Shown here: piece after piece, positions 21,895-30,773 of the stretch
Position numbering within the stretch: position 1 is the stretch's first letter
How the letters are laid out: each line of letters starts with the position of its first letter
From: CAZMNF01 sp964567595
Lineage (GTDB): Bacteria > Bipolaricaulota > Bipolaricaulia > RBG-16-55-9
Direction of reading: 5' to 3'
DNA: 36,200 nucleotides
Assembly (NCBI GenBank): GCA_964567595.1
Contig: CAZMNF010000019.1
Coordinates: 1 to 36,200 of the forward strand
Notes under the pieces: generated by a model
Told to the model about the DNA's origin: nothing
What the model saw: the letters and a program-made list of their open reading frames with translations, nothing else
Databases searched by the model: none
Program-made: the position numbers and the translations under genes

Positions 21895-21983
21895 TCCCGA
21901 CGAGTGACCGCTGTCGGGATTGGGTGCCCAGACGAACGGGCTTACGATCAGGGTGCAGCAGCCTGATGGCTGTCTTCCCAATC
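21895..21983 (+). ncRNA. Candidate structured leader upstream of nrdJ
   Basis: Hairpin 21895-21901/21913-21919 (7 bp) is followed by GATTGGG (21918-21924) pairing with CCCAATC (21977-21983). That stem encloses GCCC/GGGC (21926-21929/21938-21941) and ATCAGG/CCTGAT (21947-21952/21962-21967), a three-way-junction layout. An alternative hairpin CAGCC-TGAT-GGCTG (21959-21972) would exclude the last stem. A terminator-like element follows. It resembles a riboswitch plan, but I match it to no known class, and a promoter candidate overlaps it (TTGGGT 21920-21925, 17 bp, TACGAT 21943-21948), so it may not be transcribed whole. Confidence 0.35.
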
Positions 21984-21990
21984 ACAGACT

Positions 21991-22007
21991 AACCGGGTCC
22001 GGTTTTT
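21991..22007 (+). terminator. Short intrinsic terminator before nrdJ
   Basis: AACCG (21991-21995), a GGTC loop and CGGTT (22000-22004), with a T-run at 22003-22007. It could end the UPF0173 transcript or act as an attenuator in the nrdJ leader. Confidence 0.5.
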
Positions 22008-22013
22008 ATACGC

Positions 22014-22043
22014 TTGAGGGGACCGACTGTCTTCTGTGATACG
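22014..22043 (+). promoter_or_regulatory. Alternative promoter for nrdJ
   Basis: TTGAGG (22014-22019), an 18-bp spacer and GATACG (22038-22043), preceded by TGT as an extended -10. If used, the upstream structured element would not be in the nrdJ mRNA. I see no NrdR box. Confidence 0.35.
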
Positions 22044-22101
22044 CCCGGCTGCTGACACCACGACTGGACCGAAACGCGATCATCTGACGAAGGGGGATAG
22101 C

Positions 22102-24477
22102 ATGGCGCAACGCGCTCCGACCCAAGCGGCGCAATTCCCGGCCGAAACGGTCGAGTACTTCAACGACGACGAACTGCGCATCCGATGTTTCCTGGACAAA
22201 TACGCCCTGCGGGACCTGGACGGCACGCTGCTCGAGTTTGCGCCTCCGGCGATGTGGCAGCGCATCGCGCGCGAAATGGCCTCGGTGGAACCCACGGAGG
22301 AAAAACAGCGCGAGTGGCAGGAGAAGTTCGATTGGCTCCTGGAAGATTTTCGGTTTGTGCCGGGCGGACGCATCATGTTCGGGGCCGGGCAGCCGCGCCA
22401 GGCGACGTTGCTCAACTGCTATGTCATCCCCATCGAAGCCGACTCGCTGGAAGAGATCTTTGAGTGGTGCAAGAAGGCCGGGCGGACGTACAGCTACGGC
22501 GGCGGCGTCGGCACCGACATCTCGGCGCTGCGTCCCAAGGGCGCGCCCGTCAACAACGCGGCCATCTACTCCACGGGCTCGGTCTCGTTCATGGACCTCT
22601 TCTCGCTCACCACGGGGACCGTCGGCCAAGCCGGGCGTCGCGGCGCGCTTATGTTGACCATCAGCTCCGATCATCCGGATCTGCTCGACTTCATCAACGT
22701 CAAAAACGATTCCGAGCGCCAGAAGGTGCAATTCGCCAACATCAGCGTCCGGATCTCGGGCGAGTTCATGCGGGCCGTCCGCAACGACGACGAACACACC
22801 CTGACGTTCGACAGCGACGTCACCGGCCCCGTGGAAAGGACCGTCAACGCCCGCGAGGTCTGGGAGAAGCTCATCGAAAGCGCCCACGGCAGCGCCGAGC
22901 CCGGGCTCATCTTCTGGGACAACGTCAAGCGCGAGTCCACGACCGAGTACAACGGCATGGAGGTCGTCACGACCAACCCGTGCTCGGAGATTCCCCTGGA
23001 GCCCTACGGCTGCTGCTGCCTCGGCAACATCAACCTCGCCCAATTCGTCGAGAACGCGTTGGACGACGACGCCCGCGTGGACTGGGACGGCCTGGAGCGC
23101 GCCGCCCGCTACGCAACGCGCTTTCTGGACAACGTGCTCGACTACAACGCCGACAAGCACCCCCTCGAGGAGCAGAAGGACGCCTCGCTCTGGTCGCGCC
23201 GCATCGGCGTCGGCTTCACGGGCTTCGGCGACATGCTGATCAAGCTGGGCTACAAGTACGACTCCGACGAGGCAGTCGCGTTCACCGACCAGCTCTTCAG
23301 CGACATCAAGCACCTCGTCTACGACGCCAGCACGGAGCTGGCCCAGGAGAAGGGCTCGTTCCCCGCCTTCGACGCCGAGGCGCACATGGACAGCGCCTTC
23401 ATCCAGCGCCTGGACGACAGCACCCGGGAGAAGATCCGGACGCACGGGTTGCGCAACGCGGCGCTGCTGACCGTGCCGCCCGTGGGGTCGGGCTCGGTCT
23501 TGGCCGGTTGCTCGTCCGGGGTTGAGCCGATCTTCGCGCTCAAGTACGTCCGCAAGAGCAAGTCGCTCTCGGGCGAGTCGTTCAACGTGCTCCATCCGTT
23601 GGTGCGGGACTATGCGAAGCACCAGGGCTGGGAGGACCGCGAGCCGGACGAGGTGCTCGAGCAACTGCCGGACTCCTTCGTCACCGCTCACGAGATCGAC
23701 CCCTTCTTCCGAGTCAAGATGCAGGGGACGATCCAGGCCCACATCGACCACGCCATCTCCTCAACGGTCAACCTGCGGGAGGACATCTCCGTCGAGGAGG
23801 TGGACCGCATCTATCGCTACGGCCACGAGCTGGGCTGCAAGGGGATCACCGTCTATCGCGAGGGCTCCCGCGAGGGCATCCTGCTCACCGAGGAGAAGGC
23901 CGCGTCCGAGCAAGCCGAGTCGGAGGAGAGCGAAGCCAAGCGGGCCTCGCGCGCGCCTCGACCGCGCCCGAAGGTCGTCCAAGGCAAGACGTTCCGCATG
24001 CACACCGAGCTGGGCAACCTCTACGTCACGATCAACGAGGACGAAAAGGGCATGGTCGAAGTCTTCGCCAACCTCGGCAAATCCGGCAGCTCGGCCATGG
24101 CGTTCACCGAGGCCATCACGCGACTGATATCGCTGGCCTTGCGCTCGGGCGTCAAGCCGACGGCGATCATGGACGAGCTGAGCCTCATCCGCGGCATGCG
24201 CCCCATGGTCCAGGAGGACGGCACGGTCGTCGTGTCGGTGCCCGACGCGATCGCCAAGGCGATGGAGGAGTACCTGCAAGGGGGCAAGCAGCTCTCGCTG
24301 TTGGAGAACATGGAGAATCGGCCGGGCCGCTCGCATCACGACGTGGGCGAATCCGCCGGCACGAACGGCTTCGAAAAGACGCGCCAGGCGGAGCTCTGTC
24401 CCAGCTGCGGCGGCCTGCTGATGTTCACCAACGGCTGTTATCTCTGTCAGGACTGCGGCTTCAGCGAGTGCGACTGA
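22102..24477 (+). CDS. nrdJ: Adenosylcobalamin-dependent (class II) ribonucleotide reductase
   Basis: 791-residue enzyme that reduces ribonucleotides to deoxyribonucleotides using adenosylcobalamin, independent of oxygen and of a NrdB subunit. Conserved parts are GGRIMFGAG, LLNCYVIP (Cys106), SYGGGVGTDIS, RRGALMLTISSDHPD and the active-site NPCSEIPLEPYGCC with Asn292, Cys294 and Glu296, then TVPPVGSGSVLAGCSSG. A TSCPD domain follows (NLYVTINEDEKGMVEVFANL, 20 residues), and a C-terminal zinc ribbon (CPSCGG from 766, then CYLCQDCGFSEC) carries the redox Cys typical of long NrdJ. I start at ATG 22102 after GAAGGGGG; upstream in-frame residues from 22036 lack homology. It is monocistronic, ended by two large hairpins. 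Confidence 0.96.
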   Translation: MAQRAPTQAAQFPAETVEYFNDDELRIRCFLDKYALRDLDGTLLEFAPPAMWQRIAREMASVEPTEEKQREWQEKFDWLLEDFRFVPGGRIMFGAGQPRQATLLNCYVIPIEADSLEEIFEWCKKAGRTYSYGGGVGTDISALRPKGAPVNNAAIYSTGSVSFMDLFSLTTGTVGQAGRRGALMLTISSDHPDLLDFINVKNDSERQKVQFANISVRISGEFMRAVRNDDEHTLTFDSDVTGPVERTVNAREVWEKLIESAHGSAEPGLIFWDNVKRESTTEYNGMEVVTTNPCSEIPLEPYGCCCLGNINLAQFVENALDDDARVDWDGLERAARYATRFLDNVLDYNADKHPLEEQKDASLWSRRIGVGFTGFGDMLIKLGYKYDSDEAVAFTDQLFSDIKHLVYDASTELAQEKGSFPAFDAEAHMDSAFIQRLDDSTREKIRTHGLRNAALLTVPPVGSGSVLAGCSSGVEPIFALKYVRKSKSLSGESFNVLHPLVRDYAKHQGWEDREPDEVLEQLPDSFVTAHEIDPFFRVKMQGTIQAHIDHAISSTVNLREDISVEEVDRIYRYGHELGCKGITVYREGSREGILLTEEKAASEQAESEESEAKRASRAPRPRPKVVQGKTFRMHTELGNLYVTINEDEKGMVEVFANLGKSGSSAMAFTEAITRLISLALRSGVKPTAIMDELSLIRGMRPMVQEDGTVVVSVPDAIAKAMEEYLQGGKQLSLLENMENRPGRSHHDVGESAGTNGFEKTRQAELCPSCGGLLMFTNGCYLCQDCGFSECD

Positions 24478-24525
24478 TCGTCAGGCGGGAGCGACGGAGG
24501 CGAGTCGTCATCCCCTGAGTGACAT

Positions 24526-24562
24526 CCCCATCGGCAGCCAGAAACGACAGGCGCCGATGGGG
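24526..24562. terminator. Hairpin after nrdJ
   Basis: Perfect 10-bp arms 24526-24535 and 24553-24562, with a 17-nt loop and no U-tract. First of two tandem hairpins between convergent nrdJ and the GGDEF-EAL gene. Confidence 0.5.
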
Positions 24563-24587
24563 CCCCTCTCACCGTCCGGCACATGGG

Positions 24588-24615
24588 GAGCGCCCCGTCT
24601 GTCCACGGGGCGCTC
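24588..24615. terminator. Bidirectional hairpin between convergent genes
   Basis: Perfect 11-bp arms 24588-24598 and 24605-24615 with a 6-nt loop. It lies 22 bp from the stop of the minus-strand GGDEF-EAL gene and probably terminates it. No U-tract. Confidence 0.65.
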
Positions 24616-24637
24616 TCGCCCTCGCCAACTCTCCAAC

Positions 24638-26742
24638 TCACTCGGAGGGACTCTCTTTTTCGCTCAACACAGCCCTCGACAGGGGCTGCGGCCGATCGAT
24701 GAAAAACCCTTGGGCGTAGTCGACGCCGTAGTCCTTCAACAGGCGATACGCCGCCTCGTCCTCCACGAACTCCGCGATCGTCTGGATCTCCATCGCCTGG
24801 GCGATCTGCACGATCGATCGGACGATGTGCTGGTCCAACCGCTCGTGCAAAATGTTTTGGATGAAGTCGCCGTCAATTTTGATATAGTCGATTGGCAGGT
24901 GCTTCAAATGGTAGAACGTGGAGAACCCGACGCCGAAGTCGTCCAGCGCGAACTTGCAACCCAGTGCCTTCAACCGTTGGATAAATTCAGACGCCCGATT
25001 GATGTTCGAGATCGCGTCCGTTTCCGTAATCTCGAACGTGATATAATTCGGTTCAATGGCGTAATAAGCAATCTTGGCTTCGATGAACTCGAGCAGTTCC
25101 GAATCGCCTATCGCTTTCGCCGACAGATTGATTTCAAAACAGCTAAATTCTTCTAATCGTTGGCTTGATGCGATCAGCTGCATGGCCCTGTCAATGACCC
25201 AGCGGTCGATATCCACCATCAACCCGAATCGCGTCGCCGCATCCAGGAACGCGCCCGGCAGGATCATGCGATCGTCGTCTTCCATGCGGAGCAGAAGCTC
25301 GGCGCCGTGGCTCCGGTTCTGCTCGAGGTCCCACACGGATTGCTCATAGAGCTGGAATCGATCCTCCTCCAGCGCCTTGCGGATGCGCGCGGCCCAATTG
25401 AGGTCCTCGACCGACTGGGCTTGGCGGTCCTCGTCGATGATGTAGACGTGGGCGCAGTTGCCGCCCATCTCCTTAGCTCGGCGCGTGGCCCAATCCACGT
25501 GCGCGAGCAGATCCGCCACCGTGAGCCCGTGCTCAGGGAAAAGCACGACGCCGACGCTGACGGTGACGCGGATCAGCTCGTCGTCCAGGGACCCGAGGTG
25601 ATTGTAGCCCCACTCGCGGATCTTGTTCGCCATCGCCTCCGCCTCGTCGCGCTTCGCCATCGGGATGAGCACGGCGAACTCGTCGCCGCCCATGCGCGCC
25701 ACCAAGGCGTCGTCGCCCAAGTGGGCCGTCAACATCCGAGCGAAGTCGATGAGCAGATCGTCACCGGCTTTGTAGCCGAGCCGATCGTTGATCGCCTTGA
25801 ACCGATCGACGTCGATCCACAGCAGCGCCCCGTATGAGCCATCGTACTCGGCATGGGCCAAGGCCTCGTTCAACTCCCGCTCAAAGCGGCGGCGATTGAA
25901 GAGCTGCGTGAGGTGATCGTGGTCGGCCATGAACGTGAGACGGGCCTCGAAGCGCTTCCGATCGGTGATGTCGCGGACGTGGAACAGCAAAGCGGGTTGG
26001 CCCTGATAATCAATGTGGTTTGTGCGAATCTCCACCGGAACGACGTGGCCGTCCTTCGTCCAACTGTGGCCCTCGTACGTGCTCTGGGGATTCTCAACGA
26101 GCCGCGCGTCGTCCACTCGTGCCTGTTCCCGATATTCAGGCGGAACCGTCTCCATGACGTCGAGGCCGATCAGCTCATCCCTGTCCATGCCGTGGAGGTC
26201 GCAGGCGGCTGGGTTGACGTCGAGAATCTTGCCGTCATAACGCTGCACGAAGATGGCGTCGGGCGAGTTCTCAAAGAGATCACGGAAGCGGCGCTCGCTC
26301 TCCTGGAGCGCGACCTCGGTCTGGCGTTGCTCGGTAATGTCCTCGGCCATGCCGATGGCATATTGCGGGTTGTCGTCGGCGTCGCGAACCAAGGACACGG
26401 TCAAGCGGGCCCAGATCGTGGACCCCTCTTTGCCGATGTAGCGCTTCTCCATGGCATAGCTGCTCTGGCGGCTTTCGAGCAGATGCCGGAACGACTCCAG
26501 ATCGCTGTCTACGTCCTCGGGATGGGTGATGTCCGCGACGTGGACTCCGGTCAGTTCCGACGCCGTGTAACCGAGCATCGATTGGAGGGCCGGGTTGGAA
26601 TCCATGACCCTTCCGTCCGTGTCGACAAGCCCAATGCCCAGCGCCGCCTCTTGGAAGATGGCTCGGAACCGCCCCTCGCTTTCGCGCAGCGCCTCGATCA
26701 TTTCCTGGCGCTCGCTGATGTCGCGGGAGATGAATAACAGAC
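24638..26742 (-). CDS. PAS-PAS-GGDEF-EAL cyclic-di-GMP enzyme, N-terminus lost in gap
   Basis: About 700 C-terminal residues are visible; the start lies in or beyond the N gap. They begin with the tail of a PAS domain (LLFISRDISERQ), followed by two full PAS/PAC domains (RFRAIFQEAALGIGLVD to GMAEDITEQRQ; RFRDLFENSPDAIFVQ to HVRDITDRKR). A diguanylate cyclase domain has an intact MGGDEF, but no RxxD inhibitory site five residues before it. The EAL domain has ELLLR in place of EALLR and keeps INLS, EITET, DDFGVGFS, YIKIDG, AEFVED and YAQGF, so phosphodiesterase activity is plausible. It is a cytosolic sensor-type protein that could make or break c-di-GMP. It lies downstream of gatB, but the gap prevents judging co-transcription. 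Confidence 0.9.
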
Positions 26743-26842
26743 NNNNNNNNNNNNNNNNNNNNNNNNNNNNNNNNNNNNNNNNNNNNNNNNNNNNNNNNNN
26801 NNNNNNNNNNNNNNNNNNNNNNNNNNNNNNNNNNNNNNNNNN
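26743..26842. other. 100-N assembly gap
   Basis: Exactly 100 Ns. Unlike the gap at 7207, the flanks do not overlap, so real sequence is missing. It holds the end of gatB and the start of the PAS-GGDEF-EAL gene; its true length is unknown. Confidence 0.95.
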
Positions 26843-28256
<1,414 letters not shown>

Positions 28257-28307
28257 GAGCGACGACCCCCTTTCTGAGCCCCTGCGTTCAGCTGGCCATC
28301 GAGCGCG

Positions 28308-28859
28308 TCAGGCCTCGGCCGGGGGCACGTCGAAGTCGTGATACGGCTTGCCCTCGACTTGGGCCAGAAGATGCAGCGCCGCCGCTGCGCCATCGCCGGC
28401 GGAAATGATCGCCTGTGACTGATTTCGCGAGGTCCAGCCGACGGCATAGAGATTCGCAATCGACGTCTCGCCGCTGTGGCCGACCTTGGCCTCCTTGCCT
28501 TCCATCTCGACGCCGAGGTTTTTCAACAGGTCGTTGTTCAGGCCCGTGGCGACCACAAGATAGGGGGCGTGATCGCTTGCGCCCTCCTCGGTCTCGACAG
28601 TGAATCCGTCCTCGTTCTTCGCCGCGCTCGTTATCTTCGCCTCGCGAATCTCCGTCCCGTACGCCTCGACCTGCTCGCGGGCAACGTTCAGGAAATCGGA
28701 GCCGTGCATCTCTGGGATGCCGAGGTAGTTCCACAGGTAGGCGCTGTGCATTTTGGAGTCGTCGGTGTCGTAGACGACGGTATCCAGGCCGTACTTGGCC
28801 GTAAAGAGCGCGGTGCTGTAGCCGGCTGGACCGCCGCCGACGATGATCACATCGGCCAT
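28308..28859 (-). CDS. Short single-domain FAD-dependent oxidoreductase (thioredoxin reductase-like)
   Basis: 183 residues from ATG 28859, chosen because AAGGAGG lies 7 nt upstream; an in-frame start at 28898 adds 13 unrelated residues. VIIVGGGPAGYSTALF (4-19) is the Rossmann FAD motif; PYLVVATGLN and NLYAVGWTSRNQSQAIISAG with GDGAAAAL match the C-terminal FAD-contact part of TrxB-like proteins. The NADPH-binding domain and CxxC redox motif of thioredoxin reductase are absent, so this is one domain only. Similar short proteins are common in halophilic archaea, as far as I recall. It cannot act as a normal TrxB. A partner that supplies electrons is likely; none is nearby except the ferredoxin on the other side of the divergent promoter region. 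Confidence 0.85.
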   Translation of the reverse strand: MADVIIVGGGPAGYSTALFTAKYGLDTVVYDTDDSKMHSAYLWNYLGIPEMHGSDFLNVAREQVEAYGTEIREAKITSAAKNEDGFTVETEEGASDHAPYLVVATGLNNDLLKNLGVEMEGKEAKVGHSGETSIANLYAVGWTSRNQSQAIISAGDGAAAALHLLAQVEGKPYHDFDVPPAEA

Positions 28860-28900
28860 TGCGCGTCCTCCTTTGCGTGAGCAAGCGTCATTTGACACGC

Positions 28901-28929
28901 ATTATAGGTGGGCGTGCGAGTTGGGGCAA
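28901..28929 (-). promoter_or_regulatory. Promoter of the FAD-protein/gatB unit
   Basis: Minus-strand TTGCCC (28929-28924), a 17-bp spacer and perfect TATAAT (28906-28901), about 42 nt before the ATG. Divergent from the ferredoxin promoter. Confidence 0.75.
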
Positions 28930-28954
28930 CGTGGATTAAGCGGGGCATCGGCCC

Positions 28955-28984
28955 TTGACAGGTCGATCGTGCGGGTGTTATCGT
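28955..28984 (+). promoter_or_regulatory. Promoter of the ferredoxin gene
   Basis: TTGACA (28955-28960), an 18-bp spacer and TATCGT (28979-28984). The start point would be near 28991, right at the edge of the dyad operator. Confidence 0.65.
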
Positions 28985-28992
28985 ACCCGTCA

Positions 28993-29019
28993 TAAATCAG
29001 ACTAAAATTGTCTGATTTA
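28993..29019. promoter_or_regulatory. IscR/Rrf2 type 1-like operator dyad upstream of ferredoxin
   Basis: TAAATCAGAC and GTCTGATTTA are perfect 10-bp inverted arms with a 7-bp A/T-rich centre (TAAAATT). The inner 25 bp have the length and core (GAC-T-A-AAA-T-x-GTC) of E. coli IscR type 1 sites. It sits over the predicted transcription start, which fits repression. Confidence 0.65.
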
Positions 29020-29042
29020 AGCCCGATCGCGAAGGAGCGGAT

Positions 29043-29306
29043 ATGGCGTTCATCATTGCCGAGCCGTGCATTGGCACCAAATCAGGCGAGTGCGTCCAGG
29101 TCTGCCCCGTGGACTGCATCCATCCGCGCCCCGACGAAGATGGATTCGAGGAGACCGACCAACTGTTCATCGATCCGGAGACCTGCATCAACTGCGCCGC
29201 GTGTGCAGCGGTCTGCCCTGTTGAGGCGATCTATCCCGAAGAGGACCTGCCCGAGCAATGGCGCCACTACATCGAGGTCAATGCCCAGCATTACGAGTCC
29301 TCGTGA
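29043..29306 (+). CDS. fdxA: 7Fe ferredoxin ([3Fe-4S][4Fe-4S], FdxA type)
   Basis: 87-residue soluble electron carrier. The Cys pattern is that of Azotobacter ferredoxin I: C9, C17 and C58 for the [3Fe-4S] cluster; C21, C48, C51 and C54 for the [4Fe-4S] cluster; C25 free. CPVDCI and CPVEAIYPEEDLPEQW are typical of FdxA. It differs from common FdxA in a longer acidic loop between the clusters (RPDEDGFEETDQ). GAAGGAG precedes the ATG. The gene opens the Fe-S region and has an IscR-like dyad on its promoter, so its level probably follows cluster supply. Its redox partners are not identified; the FAD protein divergent from it and the Suf genes are candidates. Confidence 0.94.
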   Translation: MAFIIAEPCIGTKSGECVQVCPVDCIHPRPDEDGFEETDQLFIDPETCINCAACAAVCPVEAIYPEEDLPEQWRHYIEVNAQHYESS

Positions 29307-29420
29307 TCGGCCGTGAACAGCGCTGGGGACGCGGCTCAACGACCGCCGCAGCGACAGCAACGAACGCACTGGCCAGTTTGAAGCGACAACCCCACCAAAC
29401 GGGAAAGGAGTGAAGAGCCA

Positions 29421-29804
29421 TTGATCACGGTGACAGAACGGGCCGCCGCCAAGCTGGATGAGGCGATGGGCCAACAGCCGGAGTCCGTCTACGGGATCCG
29501 CCTAGAGGCCCAGACGTCCGGCGGATGCGGCCCGGGCTGCGGGTGCCGCAGCGTAACGTACCAGTTGTATCCGGACACGTCCCAGCCCGCGGCGACGGAC
29601 ACGGTCGTGGACCAGACCCAGACCCCCCTGCTGATCTCGGAAGCGAGCCGGCCGGCGCTGGAAGGCGCCACGATCGACTTCGTCGAGGACGAATCGGCCG
29701 GGCCGAGCTTTACGCTGTTGCCCGACTCGACGGCCGAGGCCAGCTCGGGCGAGTGCGGCTGCAATGGCGACTGTGACTGTGACGGCGACTGCGGGTGTTC
29801 CTGA
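29421..29804 (+). CDS. A-type Fe-S carrier (IscA/SufA/HesB fold) with Cys-rich tail
   Basis: 127 residues. MITVTERAAAKLDEAM and IRLEAQTSGGCGPGC match the A-type carrier N-terminus, with Cys36 at the conserved GGC. Later ALEGATIDFVEDE corresponds to the GxxIDYxe stretch. The usual C-terminal pair CGCG is replaced by a tail with six Cys in CxC pairs three residues apart (C112, C114, C118, C120, C124, C126), plus C40 and C42 near the core, giving a metallothionein-like end. TTG 29421 is the likely start: GGGAAAGGAG ends 10 nt before it and the family begins MITVT. It probably hands clusters or iron to target proteins. It sits between fdxA and sufC, possibly read with fdxA. The tail's role is unknown. 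Confidence 0.8.
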   Translation: MITVTERAAAKLDEAMGQQPESVYGIRLEAQTSGGCGPGCGCRSVTYQLYPDTSQPAATDTVVDQTQTPLLISEASRPALEGATIDFVEDESAGPSFTLLPDSTAEASSGECGCNGDCDCDGDCGCS

Positions 29805-29854
29805 TCTCGGGCTCCACAGTCCCATCGGGCCTCATGGACGGAAAGCCCCATTCG

Positions 29855-29885
29855 TTGACAAAATCAGACCGCTCTGGTAAGCTTT
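29855..29885 (+). promoter_or_regulatory. suf operon promoter with overlapping operator copy
   Basis: TTGACA (29855-29860), a 17-bp spacer and TAAGCT (29878-29883). The spacer begins AAATCAGAC (29861-29869), identical to the left arm of the ferredoxin dyad. After 7 bp, GTAAGCTTT (29877-29885) matches the right arm at 6 of 9 bases. A bound regulator would cover the spacer and -10. Confidence 0.75.
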
Positions 29886-29953
29886 TTGGCAGCGACGACG
29901 CATCCAGAACCCAGATTCCATGCGATGTTTCGCGACTGAAAGGGGCGTAAGAC

Positions 29954-30769
29954 ATGAGCGATCAGTTGGTCATTCGCAACCTGCATGCCAACGTCGAGGG
30001 CAACGAGATCATCAAGGGCCTTGACCTGACCATCACCAAGGGCGAGGTCCACGCGATCATGGGCCCGAACGGCTCCGGCAAGAGCACGCTCGCCTACGCC
30101 CTCATGGGCCATCCCAACTACGAGGTCACCGGGGGCGAAGTGACGTTCAAGGGCGAGGACGTGCTCGACATGGAGCCCGACGAGCGGGCCCGACTCGGCA
30201 TGTTCTTGGCGTTCCAATATCCGTTCGAGATCAGCGGCGTGCCGATGTCGCGCTTCATCCTCCAGTCGATCAAGGCCCAGCAGGCCGACGACGAGGAGGA
30301 CGACGAGGGCGGCAACGGCCAGACCAAGATGCCCTTCGGCCAATTCCGCAAGATGATGAACGAGAATCTGGATAAGTTGGGCATCGATGAGTCCTTCGCC
30401 AAGCGCTACCTGAACGAGGGCTTCTCCGGCGGCGAGAAAAAGCGCGCAGAGATCCTGCAAATGCTCATGCTCAAGCCGGAGATCGCCATTCTGGACGAGA
30501 CCGACTCCGGCCTCGATATCGACTCGGTGCGCATCGTCGCCGAGGCCGTCAACAGCATGCGCGGGCCCGAGTTCTCCTGCTTGGCGATCACCCACTATCA
30601 GCGCATTCTCAACTACCTGCGCCCCGATCACGTCCACGTCATGCTCGGGGGCAAGATCGTCAAGAGCGGCGACGAAAACCTCGCGAACGAGCTCGAAGAG
30701 ACCGGTTACGAGGCGCTCGCCAAGGAGGCGGGCGTAGCCTTCACGCCGCAACAGGAACAGGAGGGTTGA
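29954..30769 (+). CDS. sufC: SufC ATPase
   Basis: 271-residue ABC-type ATPase of the SufBCD scaffold; its ATP cycle changes SufB-SufD shape during cluster assembly. Walker A GPNGSGKST is at 37-45, then the Q-loop FLAFQYP, signature FSGGEKKR, Walker B IAILDETDSGLD and switch His in AITHYQR. An acidic insert at about 109-125 (QQADDEEDDEGGNGQTK) is longer than in typical 250-residue SufC. AGGGG precedes the ATG. First gene of sufC-sufB-sufD-sufU-Rieske-sufS; sufB starts 4 bp after its stop. Confidence 0.97.
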   Translation: MSDQLVIRNLHANVEGNEIIKGLDLTITKGEVHAIMGPNGSGKSTLAYALMGHPNYEVTGGEVTFKGEDVLDMEPDERARLGMFLAFQYPFEISGVPMSRFILQSIKAQQADDEEDDEGGNGQTKMPFGQFRKMMNENLDKLGIDESFAKRYLNEGFSGGEKKRAEILQMLMLKPEIAILDETDSGLDIDSVRIVAEAVNSMRGPEFSCLAITHYQRILNYLRPDHVHVMLGGKIVKSGDENLANELEETGYEALAKEAGVAFTPQQEQEG

Positions 30770-30773
30770 CCTC

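Noticed and set aside
21895..22010. Cobalamin riboswitch before nrdJ
   Set aside because: No GCCACTG-type B12 box or the expected GGUG/CCCGC core; kept only as an unclassified structured region.
22006..23751. 581-residue minus-strand frame opposite nrdJ
   Set aside because: Antisense shadow of an unmistakable NrdJ gene.
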